DNA from: CAVTBT01 sp963733065
Lineage (GTDB): Bacteria > Actinomycetota > Thermoleophilia > Gaiellales > Gaiellaceae
Direction: 5' to 3'
Assembly: GCA_963733065.1 (NCBI GenBank)
Contig: CAVTBT010000002.1
Span: forward strand, 186,001 to 250,000
Length of the DNA: 64,000 nucleotides
Position numbers and translations under genes: made by a program. Numbering within the stretch: position 1 is the first letter of the stretch; every line of letters begins with the position of its first letter. Under the pieces are notes generated by a model. The model saw only the letters and a list, made by a program, of their open reading frames with translations, had not been told where the DNA came from and searched no databases. Positions 53,113 to 63,500 of the stretch are shown here, one piece after another.

Positions 53113-53741
53113 TCGCCAATCTCGGAGCCTTCCTCGCCGTCTCGGCGCTGGTCATCGCCACGCCCGGGCAGGACACGGCGCTGACGATCCGGAACTCGCT
53201 GCTCGGAGGCCGCCGGACGGGGGTGTTCACGGCGCTCGGGGTCTCCTCCGGCCAGGCGGTGTGGGCGCTCGCGACGAGCGTCGGGCTGGCCGCGCTGCTC
53301 GCCGCGTCCGAACCGGCCTTCCTGGCATTGAAGCTCGTCGGCGCGGCGTACCTCGTCTATCTCGGCATCCACTCGCTCTGGTACGCGCTGCGCGGGTCCG
53401 GCGACGGCGCCCGCGAGGAGCTCGCTCGCCGCGATCCGCTGCGGGCGTCGGCCGCATACCGCCAGGGCGTGGTCAGCAACCTCGCGAACCCGAAAATGGC
53501 CGTGTTCTTCACGAGCCTGCTGCCGCAGTTCTCGGGCGGCGGCGACGGCGCCTTCGCCGGCCTGCTCGTCCTCGGCCTGCTGTTCTGCTTGATGACGCTC
53601 GTCTGGCTCTCGGCGTACGCGGTCGTCGTCGATCGCGCCGGGCGCTGGCTCCGCCGCCCGGCGGTGCGGCGGGTGATCGACGCGGTCACCGGCGTCGTCC
53701 TGATCGCGCTCGGTCTGCGGCTGGCCGCCGAGCGCCGCTGA
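53109..53741 (+). CDS. LysE/RhtB-family amino-acid exporter
   Basis: A 210-aa membrane protein of about six helices with the family start LAVSALVIATPGQDTALTIR and VVSNLANPKMAVFFTSLLPQ. It exports an amino acid or derivative. GTG 53109 overlaps the acyltransferase stop, linking the two. Confidence 0.9.
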   Translation: MIANLGAFLAVSALVIATPGQDTALTIRNSLLGGRRTGVFTALGVSSGQAVWALATSVGLAALLAASEPAFLALKLVGAAYLVYLGIHSLWYALRGSGDGAREELARRDPLRASAAYRQGVVSNLANPKMAVFFTSLLPQFSGGGDGAFAGLLVLGLLFCLMTLVWLSAYAVVVDRAGRWLRRPAVRRVIDAVTGVVLIALGLRLAAERR

Positions 53742-53772
53742 CCGCCACCGCGAACGTACCCTTGAGCTCGAA

Positions 53773-55587
53773 ATGCCGCGAGGTCGCGCACGGGCATATG
53801 ACTACGGTGAGCCGCCCGAGCGGCCCGCCGATCCGGCCGTCCGTCGCGCGAACCTGCGCCGGATCCTCCGGCTCTTCCGGCCGTACCGTCTGAAGCTCGG
53901 CGCCGTCCTGGCGCTGATCGTCGTCTCGGCGATCCTCGGGGCGATGGCGCCGTTCCTGCTGGTCGAGATCTTCGACGTCGCCATCCCCGACCAACGCGAG
54001 GGCCTGCTCACCGTCCTCGTCGTCGGCATGATCGCGATCGCGATCGTGACCGGTGCGCTCGGCGTGGTGCAGACGCTGCTGTCGAACCAGGTCGGCCAGC
54101 GGGTGATGCACGACCTGCGCGCCGCGGTCTACCGGCACCTGCAGCGGCTCTCGCTTGCCTTCTTCACCCGCACCCGCACCGGCGAGGTGCAGAGCCGGAT
54201 CGCGAACGACATCGGCGGGGTGGAGAACGTGCTCACCTCCACGGCGACGTCCGTCGCCTCGAACGTGACGACGGTCATCGCGACGGTCGTAGCGATGTTC
54301 ATCCTCGACTGGAGGCTCGCTGCCTTCTCGCTCGCCCTGCTGCCGGTCTTCGTCTGGCTGACGCGGAAGGTCGGCGAGCAGCGGCGCCGCATCGCGATGA
54401 CGCGCCAGGAGTCGATGGCCTCGATCTCGTCGCTCGTGCAGGAATCGCTGTCGGTCAGCGGCATCCTGCTCGGCAAGACCATGGGCCAGAGCGCCGAGCT
54501 CGCGGGCCGCTTCGAGGACGAGTCCGAGCGGCTGGCGGAGCTCGAGGTGCGTTCGCGCATGGCCGGCCGCTGGATGATGGCCTCGATCCAGACCAGCTTC
54601 TCGGTGATGCCCGCGCTCGTCTACTGGTTCGGCGGGCTCGCGATCGCGCGCGGCTCGGACGCGATCACGCTGGGCACGCTCGTCGCCTTCACCACGTTGC
54701 AGACGCGGCTCTTCTTCCCGGTCGGCTCGCTGCTCGGCGTGTCCGTCGAGGTACAGAGCTCGCTGGCGCTCTTCGACCGCGTCTTCGAGTACCTCGACCT
54801 CGACGTCGACATCCAGGAGGGCACGCGGGCGCTGCCGAAGCCGCCGCGCGGCGAGGTCGCCTTCGAGGACGTGTGGTTCCGCTACGACGAGGCGGCGTGG
54901 ACGCTCGAGGATGTCTCCTTCGACGTGCCGGCCGGGTCGACGACCGCGCTCGTGGGAGAGACAGGCTCGGGGAAGACGACGCTGGGCTACCTCGTTGCCC
55001 GCCTGTACGACACGACACAGGGCCGGGTCGCGATCGACGGTGTGGACGTGCGCGAGCTCACGTTCGACGCGCTCGCGGACAGCGTCGGCGTCGTCTCGCA
55101 GGAGACGTACCTCTTCCATGCCTCTGTCCGCGAGAACCTGCGCTTCGCGAAGCCGGATGCCGCCGACGCCGAGGTCGAGGCAGCGGCCGCCGCCGCACAG
55201 ATCCACGAGCTGATCTCCACGCTCCCGGAGGGCTACGACACCGTCGTCGGCGAGCGCGGCTACCGGTTCTCAGGCGGTGAGAAGCAACGAATCGCGATCG
55301 CCCGGACGATGCTCCGCAACCCGCCGATCCTCGTGCTCGACGAGGCGACGTCGTCCCTCGACACACAGACCGAGCGGGCCGTGCAGGAGGCGCTCGAGCG
55401 GCTGGCGGAGGGGCGGACGACGATCGCCATCGCGCACCGGCTCTCGACCATCCGCGACGCCGACCAGATCGTCGTACTCGACCGGGGCCGGATCGCGGAG
55501 ATCGGCACGCACGACGAGCTGCTCGCCCGCGGCGGCCGCTACTCGGCCCTGCTCGCACGCGACGCGGACGAGCTCGTCGGAGCCTGA
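53773..55587 (+). CDS. ABC-type exporter, fused membrane and ATPase domains
   Basis: A 604-aa half-transporter that works as a homodimer. Six helices span ~35-330, then the nucleotide-binding domain: Walker A ALVGETGSGKTTLGYL, Q-loop SQETYLFH, signature FSGGEKQRIAIARTM, Walker B LVLDEATSSLD, H-loop AHRLST. It is a type IV exporter (lipid, drug or peptide). Substrate unknown. A palindrome follows its stop. Confidence 0.95.
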   Translation: MPRGRARAYDYGEPPERPADPAVRRANLRRILRLFRPYRLKLGAVLALIVVSAILGAMAPFLLVEIFDVAIPDQREGLLTVLVVGMIAIAIVTGALGVVQTLLSNQVGQRVMHDLRAAVYRHLQRLSLAFFTRTRTGEVQSRIANDIGGVENVLTSTATSVASNVTTVIATVVAMFILDWRLAAFSLALLPVFVWLTRKVGEQRRRIAMTRQESMASISSLVQESLSVSGILLGKTMGQSAELAGRFEDESERLAELEVRSRMAGRWMMASIQTSFSVMPALVYWFGGLAIARGSDAITLGTLVAFTTLQTRLFFPVGSLLGVSVEVQSSLALFDRVFEYLDLDVDIQEGTRALPKPPRGEVAFEDVWFRYDEAAWTLEDVSFDVPAGSTTALVGETGSGKTTLGYLVARLYDTTQGRVAIDGVDVRELTFDALADSVGVVSQETYLFHASVRENLRFAKPDAADAEVEAAAAAAQIHELISTLPEGYDTVVGERGYRFSGGEKQRIAIARTMLRNPPILVLDEATSSLDTQTERAVQEALERLAEGRTTIAIAHRLSTIRDADQIVVLDRGRIAEIGTHDELLARGGRYSALLARDADELVGA

Positions 55588-55620
55588 GCTCGCCGAGGGC
55601 GGCAGCGCGTCAGCGCCTGC

Positions 55621-55641
55621 TGACGGTGTCTGACACCGTCA
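55621..55641. repeat. 21-bp perfect palindrome between convergent genes
   Basis: TGACGGTGTC-T-GACACCGTCA: 10-bp arms around one T, lying between the stops of two convergent genes and containing the peptidase stop codon. It has the same arm-T-arm plan as 733-767. It could end transcription from both sides. Confidence 0.7.
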
Positions 55642-56715
55642 GCCTGACGTGACGCCCGCGCCGGCCAGCGCCTCGAGCAGCAGGTCGTGCGGCAGCGCGT
55701 GGACGGTGTTCCCGTCCCGCCCGGTCATCGTCTCGGCGGCCAGGAGCGCGTTCAGGATCGCCTCCTCGGTCGCGTCGATCGCGGCCTCGAACAGCGCGTT
55801 GCAGTCGTCGTGGGAGAGCATGCGCACGTCGTAGAGCAGCTGGCGACGCTCGCCCTTCTCCGCCGAGAGGCCGCGGTTGCCGGTGGCGAAGCAGACGGCG
55901 AAATCGCCCGAGGAGTGCTCGCCCATGCCGCCGGTGCGGCCGATGCCGAGGCACGCCCGCTGCGCGACGCGGTCGCACTGGCCCGGGAGCAGCGGCGCGT
56001 CCGTCGCCACGAGGACGATGATCGAGCCCGCCCCCGGTGCCGACGCTCCCACAGGCAGCGGGACGGCGTCCGCTCCGATCCGCTCCCCGACCGGGACGCC
56101 GTCGACCCGGAACCGCCGCCGCGCTCCGTAGTTCGCCTGCACGAGCACCCCGAGCGTGAAGCCCCCATCCTCCTCGGCGACGACTCTCGACGCCGTTCCG
56201 ATCCCGCCCTTGAAGCCGTGGCAGATCATGCCGGTGCCGCCGCCGACGTTGCCCTCTACGACCGCGCCTGCGGCAGCCGTCTCGAGCGCCGCGTGGACGT
56301 GCTCGGCCCGGACGTGCTGTCCGCCGATGTCGTTGAGGAAGCCGTCGTACGTCTCGCCGACGACCGGCAGGCTCCAGCGACCGAGCCCGGGGTCGCGGAA
56401 GGAGACGATCGCATCGCGCACGGCGCCGACCGAGTGCGTGTTCGTGAGCCCGATCGGCGTCGTCAGCAGCCCGGACTCCCGCATCCACTCGAGCCCCGTC
56501 ACCTCACCGTTTCCGTTCAACGTGTGGCAGCCGGCGAACACGGGATCGAGCCCCGGATCACCGTCGTGCGGCAGCACGACGGTGACTCCTGTGCGCACGG
56601 CGTCGCCCTCGACGAGCGTCGTCTGGCCGACCTCGACGCCGGCGACATCGGTGATCGCGTTCGCAGAGCCCGCGGCCAGCCGGCCGATCTCGATCCCGAG
56701 CTCCCGCGCTCGCAC
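55639..56715 (-). CDS. P1-family (DmpA-type) aminopeptidase/amidase
   Basis: A 358-aa Ntn-fold hydrolase that cleaves itself. The nucleophile Ser follows the Gly in GAGSIIVLVATDAPLLP. Other marks are GLTNTHSVGAVRDAIV, NVGGGTGMICHGFKGGIGT and HSSGDFAVCFATGN. DmpA-type enzymes remove N-terminal D- or L-residues from amides and beta-peptides. Start is GTG 56715; the frame is open further but upstream sequence is not protein-like. Confidence 0.9.
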   Translation of the reverse strand: MRARELGIEIGRLAAGSANAITDVAGVEVGQTTLVEGDAVRTGVTVVLPHDGDPGLDPVFAGCHTLNGNGEVTGLEWMRESGLLTTPIGLTNTHSVGAVRDAIVSFRDPGLGRWSLPVVGETYDGFLNDIGGQHVRAEHVHAALETAAAGAVVEGNVGGGTGMICHGFKGGIGTASRVVAEEDGGFTLGVLVQANYGARRRFRVDGVPVGERIGADAVPLPVGASAPGAGSIIVLVATDAPLLPGQCDRVAQRACLGIGRTGGMGEHSSGDFAVCFATGNRGLSAEKGERRQLLYDVRMLSHDDCNALFEAAIDATEEAILNALLAAETMTGRDGNTVHALPHDLLLEALAGAGVTSG

Positions 56716-56741
56716 GCGCGGGACGCTACCGCGCGCCGGCT

Positions 56742-57170
56742 CTACCCGTAGCCGTAGTCGCGACCGGTGTCGTCGTCGTCCCCGCCGGTCGTCGTGCCGC
56801 CGCCGGAGCCGCCGCCGGCGACGCTCAGCATCGCGACCATGCCTCGCCGCCGGTGGTCGCCGACGGGGCAGAACAGCACGTAGGTGCCTGCTGCGAGGTC
56901 GACGGTGAGCCGGCCGTCGGCGCCTGCTGCGAGCGTCCCCGTCGACGCGTCCTCCAGGCTGAGCGCGTGCGGGACGTCGCCGTCGTTGCGGACATTCAGG
57001 GTCACCTCGCCGGCGTCCTCCACCTCGATCGATTCGGGGTCGATCGAGAAGTCCGAGAGTGCGACGTCGAGGGCGCCACCCGCTGCGTCTGCGCGCTCCT
57101 CGCCGCCGCCGCAGCCCGGGAGGGCGACGGCGGCGGCGACGAACAGGAGCGCGAGCGTCCCTCCCCTCAC
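56742..57170 (-). CDS. Cupredoxin-like copper lipoprotein
   Basis: A 142-aa lipoprotein (lipobox VALPGC). The cupredoxin fold keeps all four copper ligands: His in GDVPHALSL, Cys in VLFCPVGDHRRRGM, and the His and Met of the same motif. It carries electrons or binds copper outside the membrane. The C-terminus is Gly/Thr/Asp-rich. It is divergent from pckA with 107 bp between. Confidence 0.85.
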   Translation of the reverse strand: MRGGTLALLFVAAAVALPGCGGGEERADAAGGALDVALSDFSIDPESIEVEDAGEVTLNVRNDGDVPHALSLEDASTGTLAAGADGRLTVDLAAGTYVLFCPVGDHRRRGMVAMLSVAGGGSGGGTTTGGDDDDTGRDYGYG

Positions 57171-57277
57171 GCCCGTCCATACGAGCAGCCGGCGGAGCCG
57201 GTTTCCGTAGGATGAGCGCCGCCGCGCCCGTGCGCGGGGCGCGTAGGGATTGCCACTGTGCGGAAGGAGACCCTCCG

Positions 57278-58873
<1,596 letters not shown>

Positions 58874-58880
58874 GCGCAGC

Positions 58881-58917
58881 CCGGGCCCGCTTCGCGCCGA
58901 GGCGGAGGCGGGCCCGG
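58881..58917. terminator. Bidirectional hairpin between pckA and the epimerase gene
   Basis: CCGGGCCCGC (58881-58890) pairs with GCGGGCCCGG (58908-58917) over a 17-base loop, lying between two convergent stops. Outer GCAGC/GCTGC bases extend the stem with a 2-base bulge. Confidence 0.6.
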
Positions 58918-58932
58918 TTGCTGCGGATCTAG

Positions 58933-60171
58933 CTAGTCGTCGTCGTGATCGTCGTCGTCATCGTCGTCGTCGTGGTCTCCGCCCTTGACGGAGAACTTGT
59001 AGGTGGTGCTCGTCTTGTAGACCTCCCCCGGCCGTAGCACGGTCGACGGGAAGTTCGCGTGATTCGGCGAATCGGGATAGTGCTGGGTCTCCAGCGCGAA
59101 GCCGTCACCCTGGCGGTACATCTGGTGGCTGGTGCCGACCAGCGTGCCGTCGAGGAAGTTGCCGGCGTAGAACTGGATGCCGGGCTCGGTGGTGAGCACC
59201 TCGAGCACGCGTCCGGTGTCTGGCTCGACCACCTTCGCGGCCTTGAAGAGCTTCTTCTTGGACTTGCCGGAGTCGTTGAGGACCCAGTTGTGGTCGTAGC
59301 CGCGGCCGATGACGAGCTGCTCGAAGCTGCCGTCGCGGATCCGCTCGCCGATCGCGTGCGGCTCCGTGAAGTCCATCGGCGTGCCCTCGACCGGGTCGAT
59401 CGCACCGGTCGGGATCAGCGTCGGGTCGACCGGTGTGTAGTGATCGGCATTGAGCGTCAGCTTGTGGTCGTACGTCGAGCTCGTACCTTCACCCTCGAGG
59501 TTGAAGTACGTGTGGTTCGTGAGGTTGACGATCGTGGCCTTGTCGGTCGTCGCCCGGTAGTGCATCTCGATCTCGTTCTTGCGGGTGAGGAGGTACTTGA
59601 CCTCGACCTTGAGCGTGCCGGGGTAGTTCTCCTCGCCGTCCGGGCTCGTGTAGGTCAGCTTCAGTCCGACCGACTTCCCCTTGTGGATCTCGGTTGCCTC
59701 CCACAGCCGCTTGTCGAATCCCACGTCGCCGCCGTGCAGATGGTTCGGCGGGTTGTTGGTGGCCAGCTGGTACGTGACGCCGTCCAGCGTGAACCTGCCG
59801 AGCGCGATGCGGTTCGCGTAGCGCCCGGTGATGCAGCCGAAGTACGGGTTCCGCTCGACGTAGTCGGTCAGGTTGTCGAAGCCGAGCGCGACGTTGGCGA
59901 GATCTCCGTCTCGATCCGGCACGCGGATCGACTGGATGATGCCGCCATACGTGATGATCTTGACCTCCATCCCCTTCCCGTTGGTGAGGGTGTAGAGGTC
60001 GACGTTGCTGCCGTCCGGCAGGGTGCCGAACGACGACTTCGTGATGTCCGGTGCGGCGGACTTCGTGCCGACCGCGGCGGAGTTGCCGACGATGGCGGCG
60101 GCGAGCAATGCCACCAGCCCGAGCACGAGCAGCGCCAGCACGGGACTCCGCCTTACGAGCGATCTACGCAT
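58933..60171 (-). CDS. Secreted aldose 1-epimerase with poly-Asp/His tail
   Basis: A 412-aa GalM-type mutarotase: ITYGGIIQSIRVPDRDG, GRYANRIALGRFTLDG, catalytic His in NPPNHLHGGDVGFD and NLTNHTYFNLEG, Glu in TEPGIQFYAGNF, YPDSPNHANFPS. It interconverts sugar anomers. It begins with a signal sequence or membrane anchor (SPVLALLVLGLVALLAAAIV), so it acts outside, unlike most GalM. The last residues are DHDDDDDDDDHDDD, encoded by GTC/GTG triplet repeats, probably metal binding. The start at 60171 is set by the signal sequence. Confidence 0.9.
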   Translation of the reverse strand: MRRSLVRRSPVLALLVLGLVALLAAAIVGNSAAVGTKSAAPDITKSSFGTLPDGSNVDLYTLTNGKGMEVKIITYGGIIQSIRVPDRDGDLANVALGFDNLTDYVERNPYFGCITGRYANRIALGRFTLDGVTYQLATNNPPNHLHGGDVGFDKRLWEATEIHKGKSVGLKLTYTSPDGEENYPGTLKVEVKYLLTRKNEIEMHYRATTDKATIVNLTNHTYFNLEGEGTSSTYDHKLTLNADHYTPVDPTLIPTGAIDPVEGTPMDFTEPHAIGERIRDGSFEQLVIGRGYDHNWVLNDSGKSKKKLFKAAKVVEPDTGRVLEVLTTEPGIQFYAGNFLDGTLVGTSHQMYRQGDGFALETQHYPDSPNHANFPSTVLRPGEVYKTSTTYKFSVKGGDHDDDDDDDDHDDD

Positions 60172-60188
60172 GATCACCCCCCGTGATC
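60172..60188. promoter_or_regulatory. GATCAC/GTGATC inverted repeat at the epimerase start
   Basis: GATCAC-CCCCC-GTGATC touches the ATG at 60171 and includes the G-rich stretch that should serve as the ribosome site on the minus strand. A bound protein or an mRNA hairpin here would block translation. Short arms; moderate support. Confidence 0.35.
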
Positions 60189-60423
60189 CGAGTTGCAGGC
60201 CGCAGACCACGGCGGAGCATATAAAGCCCTATTGCGGCATGACGACAAGACCCGTGCCGCGGCCGTCGCCGCGCGCGGTTTTCGCCGATGCCGCCTGGCC
60301 GGCTCGCGCCGTTTGCAGTAGCGGCGACACGGCCTAGCTCCTGGCGGCCGGCTCCTCTCGTTAGTCAGCCGTTGGCCGCCCGTTGGGGCGCGGTTGGCGA
60401 CCCCTCCGAGCGTGGCGCACAGG

Positions 60424-60432
60424 AAGGAGGTG
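60424..60432 (+). promoter_or_regulatory. Near-perfect Shine-Dalgarno of the 11-codon ORF
   Basis: AAGGAGGTG, nine bases matching the 16S rRNA tail, 4 bases before ATG 60437. It is the best ribosome site noticed in the window, yet it serves an ORF of 11 codons. Confidence 0.6.
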
Positions 60433-60436
60433 CGCC

Positions 60437-60472
60437 ATGCCGAACGGCAGCGGAGGCGGTGGCGGCGGCTAG
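60437..60472 (+). CDS. 11-aa glycine-rich peptide MPNGSGGGGGG
   Basis: ATG to TAG in 12 codons, seven of them Gly, with a near-perfect ribosome site upstream and a strong GAAA-loop hairpin 20 bases after the stop. Sequence past the TAG (KPKADERGESRK) stays open in frame, but I see no sign that the stop is read through. It may be a real micropeptide, an RNA leader, or the remains of a larger gene. Confidence 0.4.
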   Translation: MPNGSGGGGGG

Positions 60473-60491
60473 AAGCCCAAGGCCGACGAGA

Positions 60492-60519
60492 GAGGAGAGT
60501 CCCGAAAGGGGCTCTTCTC
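60492..60519. terminator. 12-bp hairpin with GAAA tetraloop
   Basis: GAGGAGAGTCCC-GAAA-GGGGCTCTTCTC, 12 pairs with two G-T wobbles. It sits 20 bases after the 11-codon ORF and just past the stop of the minus-strand SARP gene, so it can end transcription from both sides. Confidence 0.65.
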
Positions 60520-60523
60520 GCGT

Positions 60524-63500
60524 CTAGGACGCCGACAGCTCCGCGAATCGACTGTGCAACTGGTCGAGGCCTGCCGTGCACCCTTTTGCCTGCAGCAGCC
60601 GCTCCGCCTCCCGCACCGCGGTGGCTGCGTCGTCGACCTCGTCCGCGGCCACGAGGACTTCAGCCAGCGCCATGAGCGTTTGCGCCCGGTCGAGCACCGC
60701 GTCCGTTTCCTGGCCGGCCGCGACCGCTGCGCGAGCGAGACGCTGGGCTTTCGCATGGTCGCCCTGCCGCGCCAGGATTCGTGCCTCGACAGCGGGGTTC
60801 AGGAGCTCCATGACCTTGTCATGGGGAAGGGCGTGCTGCTGCGCAACGGCAATCGCAGCTACGGCGGCATCGTGGTTGCCGAGATCGAGCTCGAGTGCCG
60901 CGAGATGGGCCGCGCGTGTCGCGGCCCAGGGGTGCTCGCCGAGCAGGAGCAACTCATGCAGGCTCGCGCGTGCGATCTGCGCCGCTTCCTCCGTGCACCC
61001 GTTCGCGCTCTCCACGACGAGCTGCAGCTGGGCGAGCCCGGTGGGGTCCGCCAACGTCATCCCGAGGTCGTCGTACATCGTCCGCACGCGTTCGGCCGCC
61101 AGACGAGCATCGTCGAGACGCCCGGCCAACCCTTGGAACGCCCCGAGCGCGGACAGAATGTTGGCCTCCGATCCGCGATCGGCCGCCGCCTGAAGCAATG
61201 CCTCGCATTCGCCGATTCCGTCCGGCACCGGCGTCGGGCCGTAGAAGAGCGCCAGGACGTACGTGGACATGGCCGCGGACGTTGCGAACCCCGCAAGCCG
61301 ATAGTGCTCGAGCGCCAGGCTCGAGGCCTCCTGTGCGAGACGATTCTCGCAGCGAAGATTCTGGGCGATCCCGACCGTCAGCGAGGCCCTCCCGAGGCCC
61401 CGGTCGTCGCCCTCGCGACGCAGCGTGGTGATTGCGTCGTCTGCCTCGGCCAGGAGCTGCTCCGGCGAGATGGTGCCGTTCATCATCTCCATCGCTGCGA
61501 GCTCGAGCCGCGAGCGAACCACCATCCGCTCGTCGTTCACGGCGCGTGCGGCATCGTGCGCCTCATTGAGCGCGAGCACAGCTTCGTCACCCCGCGCCGC
61601 GCTGCGCAGCACGATGGCGCGCTCGTAGTCGAACTCGGCGCGCCGGCCGCCGGGCGGCGTGAGAGCACGGGCCCGCTCGAGGAGGCCGAGCGCCGCCCGA
61701 CCATCGCTGCGCGCCCAGGCGAGGATCCCCGCTGCACCGAGGCGCTCGCCGGCCGAGCGTGCCAGGTCGTCAGCCCTCAGGCCGGTATCTCGCCGCAGCA
61801 GCACAGCGTGCTCGAGGTGGTACCCGACAATGGCGTCGTCGCCGGGGCCGTCACGGTCGAGCCAGTCGGCAACACGCTCGTGGAGATCGGCGCGCTGCTC
61901 CTTCGTCAGCGTCGCGTAGGCGGCGTCTCGGACCAGAACGTGGTGGAAGCGGTAGGCGTCGTCGCCGGGCAGCGGGTCGGGCAGCGGGCGGACGAAGCCG
62001 CGCCGGGTGAGCGCGAGCAGATGGGCGTCGACGGCCAGGTCGGGCGGCGCGAGCGCGGCGACAGCGCCGCGCGAGAACTCGCGGCCGACGACCGCCGCGC
62101 GCTGCAGCGTCGCGCGCTCGCCGGCTTCGAGGCGGCCGAGGCGGCCGGCGAGCACGGCATCGATCGACGCCGGCATGGCGCCGGGCTCGAGGGCCTTGCC
62201 CGACTCGGCCGCGAACGCGGCAAGCTGCTGGGCATAGAGAGGGTTCCCTTCCGCCAGGACGACGATGCGCTCGCGGGTCTCCTCCTCGAGCCCCGCCGCG
62301 GTGTTCGCGACGAGCTCCCGCGTCTCGTCCTCGTCGAGCGGCTCGAGCCGCAGTGCGTCCAGCGACCAGCCCGGCCTTTCGTCGAGCAGCTCGGGCCGCG
62401 CGAGGGAGACGACGAGAAGTGGGGCATCGGTCACGCGATCGCGCAGGTACTCCACGAGGTCGAGCAGCGCCGGCTCGGCCCAGTGGATGTCGTCGAGCAG
62501 CAGCAGGACCGGCCGCGCGCGTGCCAACGCCTCGAGCAGCCGTCGAATCGCCCAGTACGACTCGCCCAGGGTGCCGGGCTCCTGTGCCCCGGCGAGGCCC
62601 TCGATCCGCCGCTCGACCAGGTCGTCCTCGGCGAGCCGGACGTCGACCCCGTGCAACGCCTCGACGACGGGCAGGAACGTTGCGCCCTCACCGTAGGCGA
62701 CGCAGCGGCCGATGAGCGTGGTGGCGTCGAGCGAGCGCACCAGCTCGCGGGCGAGCCGTGTCTTGCCGATGCCCGGCTCGCCCGTGACGAGCGCGGTAAC
62801 GCACCGGGTTTCTTCCCGTGCCGTGTCGAACGAGGCGCGCAGCCGGGCGAGCTCTGGCTCACGGCCGACCAGCGGCGCATCCAGTCCGCCCTCGGGACGG
62901 GCCGTCGCGACGGCAAGCACGCGGGCGAGCGGCCCGGCCGGCTCGGCGGTGACCGTCTCGCGGACGAGCTCGTACGTGCGCGGGTCGAGCAGCACGCCCG
63001 AGCCCGATCGTGCGAGCCCGGCCGCGCGGGCCACAGCCGCGCCAGCCACGCGAGGCTCCTCGGCGACCACCGCCTCGCCCGTCGCGACGCCGACATCCAC
63101 GCCGGCCGTCTGGTGGAGCTCGAGCCCTGCACGCACGGCGCGCAGTGCGTCGTCCTCGCGGCTGCTCTCGGCGCCGAAGACCGCCACCAGCCCTTCGGGG
63201 CCGAAGCGCTCGAGCTCGCCGCCGTGGCGCCCGACGGCCGCGTTCGCCGCCTCGAGCACGCGTTCCAGCGCGGCCCTCAAGGCATCCGGATCCTCGTGCT
63301 CGGGCATCGACGCGGCCAGCACGGAGACGACGCGCCGTTCGCCGCCGGCCTCCGGCGCAACCTGGTCTTCGGCCTCGAGGGCAGGTGCCGTAAGGGCCGT
63401 GCTCTGCTGCAGGATGTCGCGCTCGAGCTGCCGCAGCGCCGCCGAAGGCTCCAGCCCGAGCTCGTCGAGCGCGCTGGTCGCCGACCGGCATGCCTCGAGC

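Larger units (their letters stand above)
60172..60523. other. 352-bp intergenic region: what it holds
   Basis: Between the divergent epimerase start and the end of the SARP gene. It contains the inverted repeat at 60172-60188, an AT-rich patch (ATATAAAG near 60219-60227) that may be the epimerase -10, an 11-codon ORF with a strong ribosome site (60424-60472) and a GAAA-loop hairpin (60492-60519). No tRNA or larger ORF with normal codon use was seen. Confidence 0.5.

Noticed and set aside
58934..58976. GTC/GTG triplet tract as a CRISPR or satellite array
   Set aside because: It is in frame as the Asp/His tail of the epimerase; there are no spacers.
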